Positions 1-7,838 of a DNA stretch of 64,000 nt are shown piece by piece. Both the position numbers and the translations under genes were made by a program. Each line of letters opens with the position of its first letter. The first letter of the stretch is position 1. The notes below the pieces were generated by a model, which was not told the origin of the DNA, did no database searches, and saw only the letters and a program-made list of their open reading frames with translations. The stretch is from Alphaproteobacteria bacterium (GTDB lineage: Bacteria; Pseudomonadota; Alphaproteobacteria; Caulobacterales; Hyphomonadaceae): contig JAAANZ010000027.1 in NCBI GenBank assembly GCA_009909065.1, forward strand, positions 1 to 64,000, given 5' to 3'.

Positions 1-239
1 ATAGGTCAGCACGCCGCGCAGGCGCAGGCTGTCGGAGAATGCGCGCTGGACATGGAGGCGATGGGCCCTGTCGGTGGCGCCTTCGCCCTCATCGGCGAAG
101 GCGAAGCGGTATTCCGCGGCGCGGTCGCCTGCGTCCACCTCCGGCCCGAACACGGTGCCGAGCGTCTGCGCGCCCGCGGGCGCGGCGGTGAAGCGGCGGT
201 GAAGCTGAGGGCGATGAGCGCAGCAAGAGCTGGCTTCAT
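1..239 (-). pseudogene. Secreted beta-strand-rich protein, 5' part, broken by an 11-bp duplication
   Basis: The ATG at 239 opens a signal peptide (MKPALAALIALSFTAA), but after about 16 codons this frame turns into low-complexity Pro/Arg-rich sequence. The next frame, entered at the second copy of an 11-bp tandem repeat (182-203), continues with APAGAQTLGTVFGPEVD and then EYRFAFADEGEG, and stays open to the window edge. Removing one 11-bp copy fuses the two frames into a normal signal peptide with an A-x-A-type cleavage site. The family is not recognised; a short, charged, strand-like sequence ending LRLRGVLTY hints at an outer-membrane or periplasmic protein. The rest lies outside the window. 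It could be a true null allele, a reversible slippage state or an assembly error. Confidence 0.6.
182..203 (+). repeat. 11-bp perfect tandem duplication
   Basis: The unit gcggcggtgaa occurs at 182-192 and again at 193-203 with no mismatch. It lies inside the signal-peptide region of the minus-strand gene starting at 239 and shifts its frame, since 11 is not a multiple of three. Confidence 0.9.
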
Positions 240-566
240 GGGCGGGGCTCCTGTTTTCCGGGGCGTGGAAAGGGAGCGATGTGGGGGGAGGCGGCGCGAA
301 GTTCCAGTGGGGGGTGGGGTGCATGGCGCGCCGCAATAGGCAACAACGGTTGTGGCGGCGATGGAGGATGGTGCATATCGGGCTTTGCTCTCAATGCGCC
401 CTACGGAGCGAAGCGATGGTTACTGGTTCACCGTCTTCGGGACACATTAATCCACGCTGGGGAGTATGGCAGGGTGCGAAAGGGGGAAGATCAAGCGACA
501 CGCATTCCAACCCACAACTTGCTACGCTTGGTTGATACACTCTACAAATCAATTCTCAGTTCTCTT
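240..566. other. Intergenic region upstream of the reverse transcriptase
   Basis: There is no convincing gene here. Base composition changes from GC-rich to AT-richer from about 400 onward, marking the edge of the foreign reverse transcriptase segment. The reverse transcriptase reading frame stays open back to 279, but the translation upstream of 567 is Gly/Trp-rich and gene-unlike. A weak promoter-like pair (ttgcta near 521, tacaaa near 544) precedes the ATG. Some antiviral reverse transcriptases use a template RNA encoded directly upstream; I see no strong stem that would prove one here. Confidence 0.4.
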
Positions 567-2375
567 ATGCATTCTCCGAAGTTCGAATTAATCATCAAAG
601 AGCTATCTCCGATATTCACGGAGTCTCGGCTTAAACATGTTTGGAAAAAAGTCAGATACGCGGTGCGGCGTTTCCCGCTGAGGGACGCCATCGATCACTT
701 TGATTTCGAGATCGAATTGGAAGCTCGAATTCGGCACTTGAGCCGGAACGTAAAAGAAGGACAGTACGCCCCGAAAGGCCAAAACCGTTATCGTGTGGAG
801 AAATCGAAGGGTCTTTGCCGTCAACTAGTGATGCCGACAGTGCAAGACTGTATCGTTCTACAAATTCTATCGGATTGTCTATACCACGAAATTACCAAAA
901 CCGCCCCAAGCGCTAAAGCTTATTTCAAGCCCGAAGATGGCAACTTCAATAAAAAATTTGAATTACTTGCCGCCGAACAATACGGATCACGAAAAGCCTG
1001 GCTTGATTTTCAAAATAAGCTATTTGGTTTTCCAATAAACTACAAATTTCTCGTGATAACCGATATAGCCAATTACTACGACTTTGTTAAATACTCCCAT
1101 CTGAGAAATGTTATATCGCCAAAAACAGACAAAGCGGAATGTATTCTAGATCTTCTAATATTTGTTTTGTCTGGATTGTCGTGGTCACCAGACTATATGC
1201 CGACGCAACTCACAGGACTCCCTCAAATTGACATAGATGCACCAAGGCTTCTAGCTCACGCCTTGTTATTCGAAATTGATAACCACATAGAGCACACTGC
1301 AAAGATGGATCACGTCAGATTCATGGATGATATTGATGTCGGTGCAAATTCAATATCTGAAGCAAAAAAGATACTCAGAGATATCGACCTGATTCTGCAG
1401 ACTCGACAGCTTCGATTGAATTCTGGGAAAACAAAAATACTTACTGCTAAAGATGCAGAAAAACATTTATGCATCAAAGAAAACTACATCCTAACGGTCT
1501 GGCAGCAACAAATGGATAAGGATATTGCGCACGGGAAGAATACTAAACGTCACGCTGAAAGAGTAGTAAAGATTGTTTCTCGCGGGCTTTCTGAAGGATT
1601 CTTTGATCGAGGGAACGGCGAAAAGATACTCAAGAGGCTGATAACCACAGCAAATAAGCTAGGGGCTGAACTGCGGCTTGATGATATTATTCGAATTATT
1701 AGGCTGCGCCCCGGCGTTAGAGCGAATGCGTTTTGGCACCTTTCCAAGAGAAGGTTAGGAATGCGAGAACTCCGCCCGTTAAGAGATTTGGTGCTGGACG
1801 AAGTTTTTGTTGACGACGACGCGTTTATGCAACTGACAAAACTGCTCACAGAGGCGAGTGTCGTCAAAAGTAAACCCGTCCAAAATACCATTCGCGACAT
1901 TTGCAAATACCTATTTGATAAATCAGGTTTTGGTGTGGTGCTTGCGCAACGAATTGCGGGACGATTCCTTACTAGAAACGAAGTCCTTCATTACACTGGC
2001 GCGAAAAGAACACTTTGGGAGCACAATTATGTAATGGGTCGTTATATCGCGGCCCACTACCCCACAATGATGAAGTCTCCGACCTACCTTGCGAAGTTTA
2101 AAGCGTCTTTAGAGGCATCCAAAAATGATGGCTGTGCCACAGTCCAAGAATTCTATGAAAATTTAGTATTTCAGAAACCAGACAAAAAGATCAAGTATTA
2201 CTGTAGGGCGCCTAATCCTACACTTCCATTAGGGGCAAATTTCGAGAAGGTCATGATGCTGGTTGCACTGGTTCAAAATAATACCGAACTGTCGAAAGCA
2301 GACAAAGACGCTTTAATGGCTAACCACACCAAGCTTGTTTCTGATCCGTATTACGGGCCATTGCTCAAGTATTAA
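567..2375 (+). CDS. Abi/Unknown-Group type reverse transcriptase (probable phage-defence protein)
   Basis: This is a 602-residue protein with an N-terminal reverse transcriptase and a long helical C-terminal part. Motif A is ITDIANYYD (catalytic Asp about 166), motif B is GLPQ (217-220), motif C is FMDD (252-255) in place of YADD, and motif D is LNSGKTKIL (284-292). Residues 300-602 look all-helical, rich in Leu/Lys/Arg, with no maturase, integrase or nuclease motif. That layout matches the solitary Abi/UG reverse transcriptases of which several are known antiviral (DRT) proteins; the exact class cannot be set by eye. ATG 567 is the only in-frame ATG after 279; GTG 474 is an alternative. Codon use is visibly AT-richer than all neighbours, a sign of transfer. 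It converges on uvrB and the two stop codons interlock in TTAA. Confidence 0.85.
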   Translation: MHSPKFELIIKELSPIFTESRLKHVWKKVRYAVRRFPLRDAIDHFDFEIELEARIRHLSRNVKEGQYAPKGQNRYRVEKSKGLCRQLVMPTVQDCIVLQILSDCLYHEITKTAPSAKAYFKPEDGNFNKKFELLAAEQYGSRKAWLDFQNKLFGFPINYKFLVITDIANYYDFVKYSHLRNVISPKTDKAECILDLLIFVLSGLSWSPDYMPTQLTGLPQIDIDAPRLLAHALLFEIDNHIEHTAKMDHVRFMDDIDVGANSISEAKKILRDIDLILQTRQLRLNSGKTKILTAKDAEKHLCIKENYILTVWQQQMDKDIAHGKNTKRHAERVVKIVSRGLSEGFFDRGNGEKILKRLITTANKLGAELRLDDIIRIIRLRPGVRANAFWHLSKRRLGMRELRPLRDLVLDEVFVDDDAFMQLTKLLTEASVVKSKPVQNTIRDICKYLFDKSGFGVVLAQRIAGRFLTRNEVLHYTGAKRTLWEHNYVMGRYIAAHYPTMMKSPTYLAKFKASLEASKNDGCATVQEFYENLVFQKPDKKIKYYCRAPNPTLPLGANFEKVMMLVALVQNNTELSKADKDALMANHTKLVSDPYYGPLLKY

Positions 2376-4573
2376 ACTCCCAACTCCGCTTCCCTCAACT
2401 TCTTCACCTCGTCGCGCAGCCGCGCGGCTTCCTCGAACTCCAGGTTCGCTGCGGCGTCGCGCATCTGGCGTTCGAGGTCGGCGATATGCGCGCCCATATT
2501 GTGCCCCGGTTCGCCCGCCAGTGGCAAGGCCGGGCTTTCTGCAACCCCGCGGCGGTCGCGGGTGCGGCGGGACTTGCCGCCCTTGAGCTGGCCCTCGCCA
2601 TAATTGCCGGCGCGCGGTTTCTCGCCGAGTTCGCCGAGAATGTCGGACACGGCGCGCTTGATCGTGGTCGGCGTGATGCCGTGCTCGGCATTCCAGGCGA
2701 GCTGTTTGGCGCGCCGGCGCTCGGTCTCGTCCATGGCGCGCTGCATCGAGCCGGTGATGCGGTCGCCATAGAGGATGACGCGCGCTTCCGAGTTGCGCGC
2801 CGCCCGGCCAATGGTCTGCACCAGCGAGGTCTCCGAGCGCAGGAAGCCCTCCTTGTCGGCGTCGAGTATGGCGACCAGCCCGCATTCGGGAATGTCCAGC
2901 CCCTCGCGCAGGAGGTTGATGCCGACCAGAACATCGAACTCGCCGAGGCGCAGGTCGCGGATGATCTCGATCCGCTCCACCGTGTCGATATCCGAATGCA
3001 TGTAGCGCACGCGCACGCCCTGTTCGTGCAGGTATTCGGTAAGGTCCTCGGCCATCTTCTTGGTCAGCGTGGTGACCAGCGTGCGGTGGCCCTTCGCGGC
3101 GGTCTCGCGGATCTCGGCGAGGACATCGTCGACCTGGTTGGCGCCCTCGGCCGCCACGGGGCGCACCTCCACCGGCGGGTCGATGAGGCCCGTGGGTCGG
3201 ATCACCTGTTCGGTGAAGACCCCGCCGGTGCGCTCCATCTCCCAGGGGCCGGGCGTGGCGGAGACATGCATTGTCTGCGGGCGCATCGCGTCCCATTCCT
3301 CGAAGCGCAGCGGCCGGTTGTCGGCGCATGACGGCAGGCGGAATCCGTATTCGGCGAGGGTGCGCTTGCGGTTGAAGTCGCCGCGGAACATCGCACCGAG
3401 CTGCGGAATGGTCTGGTGGCTCTCATCGACGAAGAGCAGGGCATTGTCCGGGATGTATTCGAACAGGGTCGGCGGCGGCTCGCCCGGCTTGCGGCCGGTG
3501 AGATAGCGCGAATAATTCTCGATCCCGTTGCAGGAGCCGGTGGCCGCGAGCATTTCGAGGTCATATTGCGTGCGCTGCTCGATGCGCTGGGCCTCCAGCA
3601 GTTTCCCGTGCTGTTCGAAATGCGCGATGGTGGATTTCAGCTCCGCCTTGATGGACTCGATGGCCTGGTTCAGCGTCGGGCGCGGGGTGACATAATGGCT
3701 GTTGGCGTAGAGCTTGATCGCGTCCAGCCGGTGCAGCGTGCGCCCGGTGAGCGGGTCGAACTCGGTGATCGCCTCCAGCTCGTCGCCGAAAAAGGAGAGT
3801 TTCCAGGCGCGGTCTTCATAATGGGCGGGGAAGATGTCGATGACATCGCCCTTCACGCGGAAACTGCCGCGCGAGAAGGAGACGTCATTGCGGGTGTATT
3901 GCAGGGCGACGAGCTGCTGCATCACCTCGCGCGGGTCGATCTGCTGGCCGGCCTCCAGCTTGGTCGTCATCGAGGTGTAGGTCTCGACCGAGCCGATGCC
4001 ATAGATGCACGAGACCGAGGCGACAATGATCGTGTCATCGCGCTCGAGAATGGCGCGCGTGGCCGAGTGGCGCATCCGGTCGATGGCCTCGTTGATGGAG
4101 GATTCCTTCTCGATATAGAGGTCCCGGTTGGGGACATAGGCTTCGGGCTGGTAATAATCGTAATAGGAGACGAAATATTCCACCGCATTGTCGGGGAAGA
4201 AGGATTTGAACTCGCCATAGAGCTGGGCGGCGAGCGTCTTGTTCGGCGCGAGGATGAGGGCCGGGCGCTGGGTGCGCTCGATCACCTGCGCCATGGTGAA
4301 GGTCTTGCCCGTGCCGGTCGCGCCGAGCAGCACCTGGTCGCGCTCGCCGGCCTGCGCGCCTTCGACGAGTTCGGGGATCGCGGTGCGCTGGTCGCCGGCG
4401 GGCTGATACTCGGCCTCCAGCCGGAAGCGGCGCCCGCCCTCGAACTTCTCCCAGTCCCGCTCGGGCCGGTGCGGCGCCCATTCCTCGGGCGCGCCCTTCA
4501 GCCCCCCCTCGTCCAGAACCGAATAATCGAAAATCGCCGGCGCCTCGGCGGCGCCCTGTTTGCTGCGTGCCAT
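2372..4573 (-). CDS. uvrB: UvrABC excinuclease subunit B
   Basis: This is a 733-residue UvrB, the helicase-like damage-verification subunit of nucleotide excision repair, which takes DNA from UvrA and recruits UvrC. Walker A is GATGTGKT (84-91). The beta-hairpin region with [13 protein letters not shown], the DESHQT Walker B box and helicase motif [11 protein letters not shown] are all present, and a C-terminal UVR motif ([20 protein letters not shown]) ends the protein. Start ATG 4573 (MARSKQG) gives a normal N-terminus; the frame is open to 4813 but that extension is not protein-like. GC content is that of the host core. The gene is bracketed by foreign-looking genes: the reverse transcriptase shares its stop region, and the three-gene cassette diverges from its start 93 bp away. 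Confidence 0.97.
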   Translation of the reverse strand: MARSKQGAAEAPAIFDYSVLDEGGLKGAPEEWAPHRPERDWEKFEGGRRFRLEAEYQPAGDQRTAIPELVEGAQAGERDQVLLGATGTGKTFTMAQVIERTQRPALILAPNKTLAAQLYGEFKSFFPDNAVEYFVSYYDYYQPEAYVPNRDLYIEKESSINEAIDRMRHSATRAILERDDTIIVASVSCIYGIGSVETYTSMTTKLEAGQQIDPREVMQQLVALQYTRNDVSFSRGSFRVKGDVIDIFPAHYEDRAWKLSFFGDELEAITEFDPLTGRTLHRLDAIKLYANSHYVTPRPTLNQAIESIKAELKSTIAHFEQHGKLLEAQRIEQRTQYDLEMLAATGSCNGIENYSRYLTGRKPGEPPPTLFEYIPDNALLFVDESHQTIPQLGAMFRGDFNRKRTLAEYGFRLPSCADNRPLRFEEWDAMRPQTMHVSATPGPWEMERTGGVFTEQVIRPTGLIDPPVEVRPVAAEGANQVDDVLAEIRETAAKGHRTLVTTLTKKMAEDLTEYLHEQGVRVRYMHSDIDTVERIEIIRDLRLGEFDVLVGINLLREGLDIPECGLVAILDADKEGFLRSETSLVQTIGRAARNSEARVILYGDRITGSMQRAMDETERRRAKQLAWNAEHGITPTTIKRAVSDILGELGEKPRAGNYGEGQLKGGKSRRTRDRRGVAESPALPLAGEPGHNMGAHIADLERQMRDAAANLEFEEAARLRDEVKKLREAELGV

Positions 4574-4666
4574 GGGGGGAACATGGCGCGGGATCGTGGC
4601 CAGGGGAAGGGGGTGGTTGAGCCCGCCGGGATTTCTGGTTAACGAACAACTAAAGGGGGAGCTTTT

Positions 4667-5257
4667 TTGCCGTTTGTTAGACCTGAGAGTGCTCTTTATC
4701 CGCTTGTCCACCGCTGGCTGCAGGCGGATTTCAAGGCGTCCGAAGCCATGAGGGCTGAGGCTAGGAACGCCGTCACTTTCACAGATAATATTGCCGAACA
4801 AGGCACGCGACATGGCGGACTATGGTCTCAACCGGACCTGGCTGCGGTGGTGTATGCGAAGGCGCGATATCTGCCACACTGGACCGCCGACCTGTATTCA
4901 TTTGAGGTCAAGACAGGTGATGGGATCGGGCAGGAGGCGGTCTACGAGGCCTTTGCCCATACACGATTTGTGAATTTCTCCTACCTGGTCTGGCAGGTTC
5001 CGATTGCGCAAAGAGACATCGACAATCGGGTTTTGGACTTGTGCCAGAAGTTCGGTTTGGGTGCTCTCATTACCCCCGAACCGGATGATCCAAGAAGCTA
5101 CCGGGTGGTGCATACTCCGCTACGAAGGGAAACCCCGCCATCCACGTTCGACCAATTCATCTCCGAGCGGTTCAGCGAGCAAACCAAGCGCGCGATCCAG
5201 GGCTGGTTGTCGGCGGCGGGCTGGGCGCAGGACGGTCGGCAAGACGGAAGATATTAA
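4667..5257 (+). CDS. PD-(D/E)XK nuclease-like protein, gene 1 of a three-gene cassette
   Basis: A 196-residue protein of no named family that I recognise. The stretch [12 protein letters not shown] followed by [12 protein letters not shown] and then [11 protein letters not shown] fits the order D...ExK...QxxxYxxA of PD-(D/E)XK (Mrr/RecB-like) nuclease folds, so a DNA-cleaving or nuclease-derived role is inferred. The start is TTG 4667, preceded by a good ribosome site (aaggggga at about 4652-4660). The stop overlaps the next start in TAATG, so translation is coupled to the ParA-like gene. Composition is less GC-rich than the core genes. The PD-(D/E)XK assignment rests on short motifs only; it might instead be a catalytically dead DNA-binding relative. 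Confidence 0.7.
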   Translation: MPFVRPESALYPLVHRWLQADFKASEAMRAEARNAVTFTDNIAEQGTRHGGLWSQPDLAAVVYAKARYLPHWTADLYSFEVKTGDGIGQEAVYEAFAHTRFVNFSYLVWQVPIAQRDIDNRVLDLCQKFGLGALITPEPDDPRSYRVVHTPLRRETPPSTFDQFISERFSEQTKRAIQGWLSAAGWAQDGRQDGRY

Positions 5258-6183
5258 TGCGAATAGCAGTTGCGAACATGAAGGGCGGAGTTGGCAAGAG
5301 CACAACGACGATGATGCTTGCTGACACGCTTTCTCTCCACCATGAAAAGCGAGTCCTGATAGTCGATTGTGATCCACAGGCGAATTGTAGTCAGATGGTC
5401 TTAAGCTACGAGGGCCTGAAAGAGGCGAAGGCGTCTCATAAGACGTTGGCATCCTGGATCGAATCGCTGATCGGGCGTTCGATTTACGGAGAGAAGATGC
5501 AGCGCTATCAGGCGGGCCAGACGATCTGCTATGACGTATCCGAACTGACGAACTTCAAGCCAGGATGGTTCAATCAAAACCCATCTGAAGGGCGTTTGTC
5601 GATCTGGCCATCAATCCCCGATTCGCGTTTTGCGGAACTCATGTTCGACGCTGAGCACGTTCAGAACGGCGATCTTGAGCATCCGCGTCGGGTATTGGCC
5701 CAAGAAATCAGCCGCGGACTCAAGGAAGCTTTGACGGACGAAGAGATAGCGATCTTTGATTGTCCGCCTGGGTTCTCAACGCTTGCGCAGGCGGCTCTCC
5801 TGAATGCCGATTTCATCCTGTCACCTCTGAACGTGGACTTCGTTTCACTGTGGAGTCTGAAGACTTTTTGGAATCAGGGACTGTCCGATACCTTGAAGAT
5901 CAGTGATCGGGTTCCCCGCTACGCGATGTTCACGATGGTCAGGAACTCCGGCGGGCGCGAAGAACGAATGCGCCTGAGGCAAGAGCTGTCAGCTTTCGCC
6001 AATGGACAACGGATCCGCGCCGAGGTCTCATTCTCGGTTCAGGGGCTCCGAATGGCCACACGAATCGCTCCCGATTCACAGCGGAGCTTCAACGAAAAAT
6101 ACGGTTCGCTGCGTGGAACCGTCAGAGCGCTTGGTGACGAAGTCGCTGAGCTGATTTCCTCACAAAAGGAGAGTGAAAATTGA
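5257..6183 (+). CDS. ParA/MinD-type (SIMIBI) ATPase, gene 2 of the cassette
   Basis: A 308-residue ATPase of the ParA family. The deviant Walker A box MKGGVGKST is at residues 8-16, the switch-like VDCDPQAN at about 36-43 and a Walker B box IAIFDCPPG in the middle. Family members dimerise on ATP and often bind DNA non-specifically to position plasmids, chromosomes or membrane clusters. There is no ParB partner and no parS-like repeat next to it, so a segregation role is unlikely; instead it sits between a nuclease-like gene and a small protein with 1-bp and 4-bp overlaps, which implies a complex. A 40-residue insertion (about 90-130) departs from standard ParA. Role inferred: nucleotide-controlled regulator or loader of the nuclease-like partner. 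Confidence 0.85.
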   Translation: MRIAVANMKGGVGKSTTTMMLADTLSLHHEKRVLIVDCDPQANCSQMVLSYEGLKEAKASHKTLASWIESLIGRSIYGEKMQRYQAGQTICYDVSELTNFKPGWFNQNPSEGRLSIWPSIPDSRFAELMFDAEHVQNGDLEHPRRVLAQEISRGLKEALTDEEIAIFDCPPGFSTLAQAALLNADFILSPLNVDFVSLWSLKTFWNQGLSDTLKISDRVPRYAMFTMVRNSGGREERMRLRQELSAFANGQRIRAEVSFSVQGLRMATRIAPDSQRSFNEKYGSLRGTVRALGDEVAELISSQKESEN

Positions 6184-6539
6184 CGACTCGGGAAGTTGCG
6201 CCTGACGCAGCGCTGAATGCATTTCTTGAAGCCGTGAGAGATGCGGCCGCGGAAGATCCCGCCTTTAAGGCGCGCCTCATTGACGCCTTGGGCTTTACTG
6301 TTCTGTATGAAGGCGAAGAACAATTCGAAGGCGCCAACCCTGTTTCTCAGGCGGAAAGATGGTCGCCCGATGCATTCAAACGAATATGGAACGCAGCTCG
6401 TGTCCCTCAAATAAGAGAAGCGCTCAAGAATCAAGAGCTCGCTACGACCTCTGACATGAGGGGGCTAAGGAAGGCTGAACTCATCGACTTGATGTACAGG
6501 CGTGCTGAACAGAAGGCACGAAATGACGGACGGATTTAG
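6180..6539 (+). CDS. Small helical protein, gene 3 of the cassette
   Basis: A 119-residue, mostly helical protein that I do not recognise. It starts at TTG 6180, overlapping the ParA-like stop by 4 bp (TTGA), so it depends on upstream translation. The N-terminal half is acidic and helical (LNAFLEAVRDAAAEDPAF), the middle has WSPDAFKRIWNAARVPQI, and the end (RGLRKAELIDLMYRRAEQK) resembles a SAP-like helix-turn-helix that could bind DNA. Its fixed place in the operon suggests an adaptor, inhibitor or specificity subunit. The stop codon is 12 bp from a duplicated piece of the neighbouring SYLF gene, which marks the edge of the transferred segment. Confidence 0.7.
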   Translation: MTTREVAPDAALNAFLEAVRDAAAEDPAFKARLIDALGFTVLYEGEEQFEGANPVSQAERWSPDAFKRIWNAARVPQIREALKNQELATTSDMRGLRKAELIDLMYRRAEQKARNDGRI

Positions 6540-6551
6540 AAGGGCCGGTCC

Positions 6552-6620
6552 CCCCTAACGCACCTTCGTGATCTTCGTGCCCTCGATGCTCACGCCCGCC
6601 ATCAGGCCGCGCTGGTTGAA
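6552..6620 (-). repeat. Left copy of a 69-bp direct repeat (orphan 3' end of the SYLF gene)
   Basis: These 69 bp match 6992-7060 with three substitutions and no gaps, exactly 440 bp apart and in the same orientation. The right copy encodes the last 21 codons and stop of the SYLF lipoprotein; this left copy is a detached duplicate that replaces the body of a vapC toxin gene. It lies directly after the three-gene cassette, so it is either a recombination scar brought in with the cassette or one of a pair of attachment-like sites. Confidence 0.9.
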
Positions 6621-6663
6621 TACGCATCAGGCCGATCCAGGCGCTGGTATCGAACAGGATCAT
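6619..6663 (-). pseudogene. vapC (PIN-domain toxin) remnant
   Basis: After the antitoxin gene the next frame starts at ATG 6663 with an ATGA overlap and reads MILFDTSAWIGLMR, the hallmark first strand of PIN-domain VapC ribonucleases, including the first catalytic Asp. After about 15 codons it runs into the duplicated SYLF 3' end in a wrong frame. The other acidic residues of the active site are gone, so the toxin is dead. Confidence 0.85.
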
Positions 6664-6857
6664 TCGGGCGGGAAGCGACGGCGGGGCGGAGCTTCCAGAT
6701 CAGGTGCCGTTCCGGCCAGCAAGGCGAGCCGCTTCTGGGCATCTCGGGCGATCAGCAGTTTCAGCCCGGCTTCGACCAGTTCAGAGATGGATTTGCCCTC
6801 ATCCACTTCCTTCGCCCGGGCGAGCAATTCATCATCAATGGTCACGGTGGTGCGCAT
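6660..6857 (-). CDS. VapB-type antitoxin (orphan)
   Basis: A 65-residue antitoxin: MRTTVTIDDELLARAKE is the ribbon-helix-helix start typical of the VapB family (DUF2191), and the tail PDLEAPPRRRFPPE is the unstructured toxin-neutralising part. A strong ribosome site (aaggag) lies 8-10 bases before ATG 6857. Normally it represses its own promoter together with VapC. Here the toxin is cut to a stub, so the antitoxin is left without a partner; it may persist as a neutral relic or as an anti-toxin against incoming vapC copies. Confidence 0.85.
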   Translation of the reverse strand: MRTTVTIDDELLARAKEVDEGKSISELVEAGLKLLIARDAQKRLALLAGTAPDLEAPPRRRFPPE

Positions 6858-6991
6858 GGGCTGGGCTCCTTTGCATCAGATATAGCATCATTTGGTGCGG
6901 AATTCCATGCGGGGAGGGGCTTGGCATGTGGCGTGAGCGGTATTCACATCTTGCCCTGGGGCTCAAGCGCAAAGCGGGTCGGCCTGTGACA

Positions 6992-7060
6992 CCCCTAACG
7001 CACCCGCGTGATCTTCGTGCCCTCGATGCTCACGCCGGCCATCAGGCCGCGCTGGTTGAA
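6992..7060 (-). repeat. Right copy of the 69-bp direct repeat (native SYLF 3' end)
   Basis: This is the functional copy: it contains the last codons and TAG stop of the SYLF lipoprotein gene. It differs from 6552-6620 at three positions, which suggests the other copy came from a related but different strain. Confidence 0.9.
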
Positions 7061-7549
7061 GATGAAGGCGTAGGCGTCTTCGCGCAGGGTGGAGGTGGAG
7101 AGGTTTTCCGCCTTGCCGGCATCGACCACTACGACGGTCGGGCCGACGCCGATTTCCCAGCCGCCCGAGCGGCTGAGATAGTCCGCCGCGCCGGCATCCA
7201 TCAGGAAGAGCGCATAGCCATGGCTCTGCGCGCCCGCCTGCAGGCCCCAGCTGCCGCTGAGCGAGGTGTAATAGTCCTGCACCGCGCCGCCGCGCAGGTG
7301 TGCGCCCTCGCCATAAGCGCCGCCGACGACAAGCCCGCCCTTCACGATGGAAGGGAAGACGACGACCGAATGGGCTTGTGCGGCGATCGCGCGCGCGGCG
7401 CGGTTGTTCGCAGTCAGGCGCGCAAGGGCGCGGCGGGAATCGGCGGCCACTTCGCTCTCGTCAAATCCGCCGGGCGTGCTGGCGCAGCCGGCGGCGAGGA
7501 CGAGCGCAAGAAGCAGCGCGGCGAGCAGGGGCAGGCGGGCGAGTATCAT
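6995..7549 (-). CDS. SYLF/Ysc84-domain lipoprotein
   Basis: A 184-residue lipoprotein. The signal peptide ends in the lipobox LAAGC, and the rest is a SYLF (Ysc84) domain, recognised by SVVVFPSIVKGGLVVGG, GAVQDYYTSLSGSWGLQAG and the end motif GLMAGVSIEGTKI. SYLF domains bind phospholipids; bacterial members are periplasmic lipoproteins of unclear function. ATG 7549 is chosen because aaagg sits 7 bases upstream; ATG 7564 is also possible and adds five residues. The 3' end of this gene is duplicated at 6552-6620. Confidence 0.88.
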   Translation of the reverse strand: MILARLPLLAALLLALVLAAGCASTPGGFDESEVAADSRRALARLTANNRAARAIAAQAHSVVVFPSIVKGGLVVGGAYGEGAHLRGGAVQDYYTSLSGSWGLQAGAQSHGYALFLMDAGAADYLSRSGGWEIGVGPTVVVVDAGKAENLSTSTLREDAYAFIFNQRGLMAGVSIEGTKITRVR

Positions 7550-7838
7550 GGCGGGGCCTTTCATTGCGCCCGGCAGTTTACGCCGCGGCGCGCGCCGTGG
7601 CCATTGCCAATTCGTGAATTCGCCGTCAGCCGGATCCGGCGTGGCTCAAGCCGCAGATGCGCGCAAAGCCCATCGCGAGAGCCGGCGCCGCCGCCGTCCG
7701 CAAAACCCTTCCCCCCTTCCGCGGCCCGCGCAGCACATTCTGCCTTGAGCCGCGTCAAACAGCATGGTCAAAGTGTCACAAATCGCGCGCCGGGGGCGTG
7801 TCGGGTCGTCAACACTGGATATTCGGGCAGGGCCATTC

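Noticed and set aside
279-566. N-terminal extension of the reverse transcriptase from 279
   Set aside because: The translation is Gly/Trp-rich and GC-biased, unlike the RT body, and no ribosome site supports it; ATG 567 is preferred.
567-2375. Retron, group II intron or diversity-generating RT
   Set aside because: The catalytic box is FMDD rather than the usual YADD, no maturase or HNH domain follows, no template/variable repeat pair is nearby and no msr-msd-like inverted pair was seen upstream.
2486-3331. Long open frames opposite uvrB and opposite other GC-rich genes
   Set aside because: They are antisense shadows produced by high GC; none has family motifs, while the minus-strand uvrB is unmistakable.
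5257-6183. Plasmid or chromosome partition locus
   Set aside because: The ParA-type ATPase has no ParB neighbour and no parS-like repeats; its coupled partners are a nuclease-like protein and a small helical protein.
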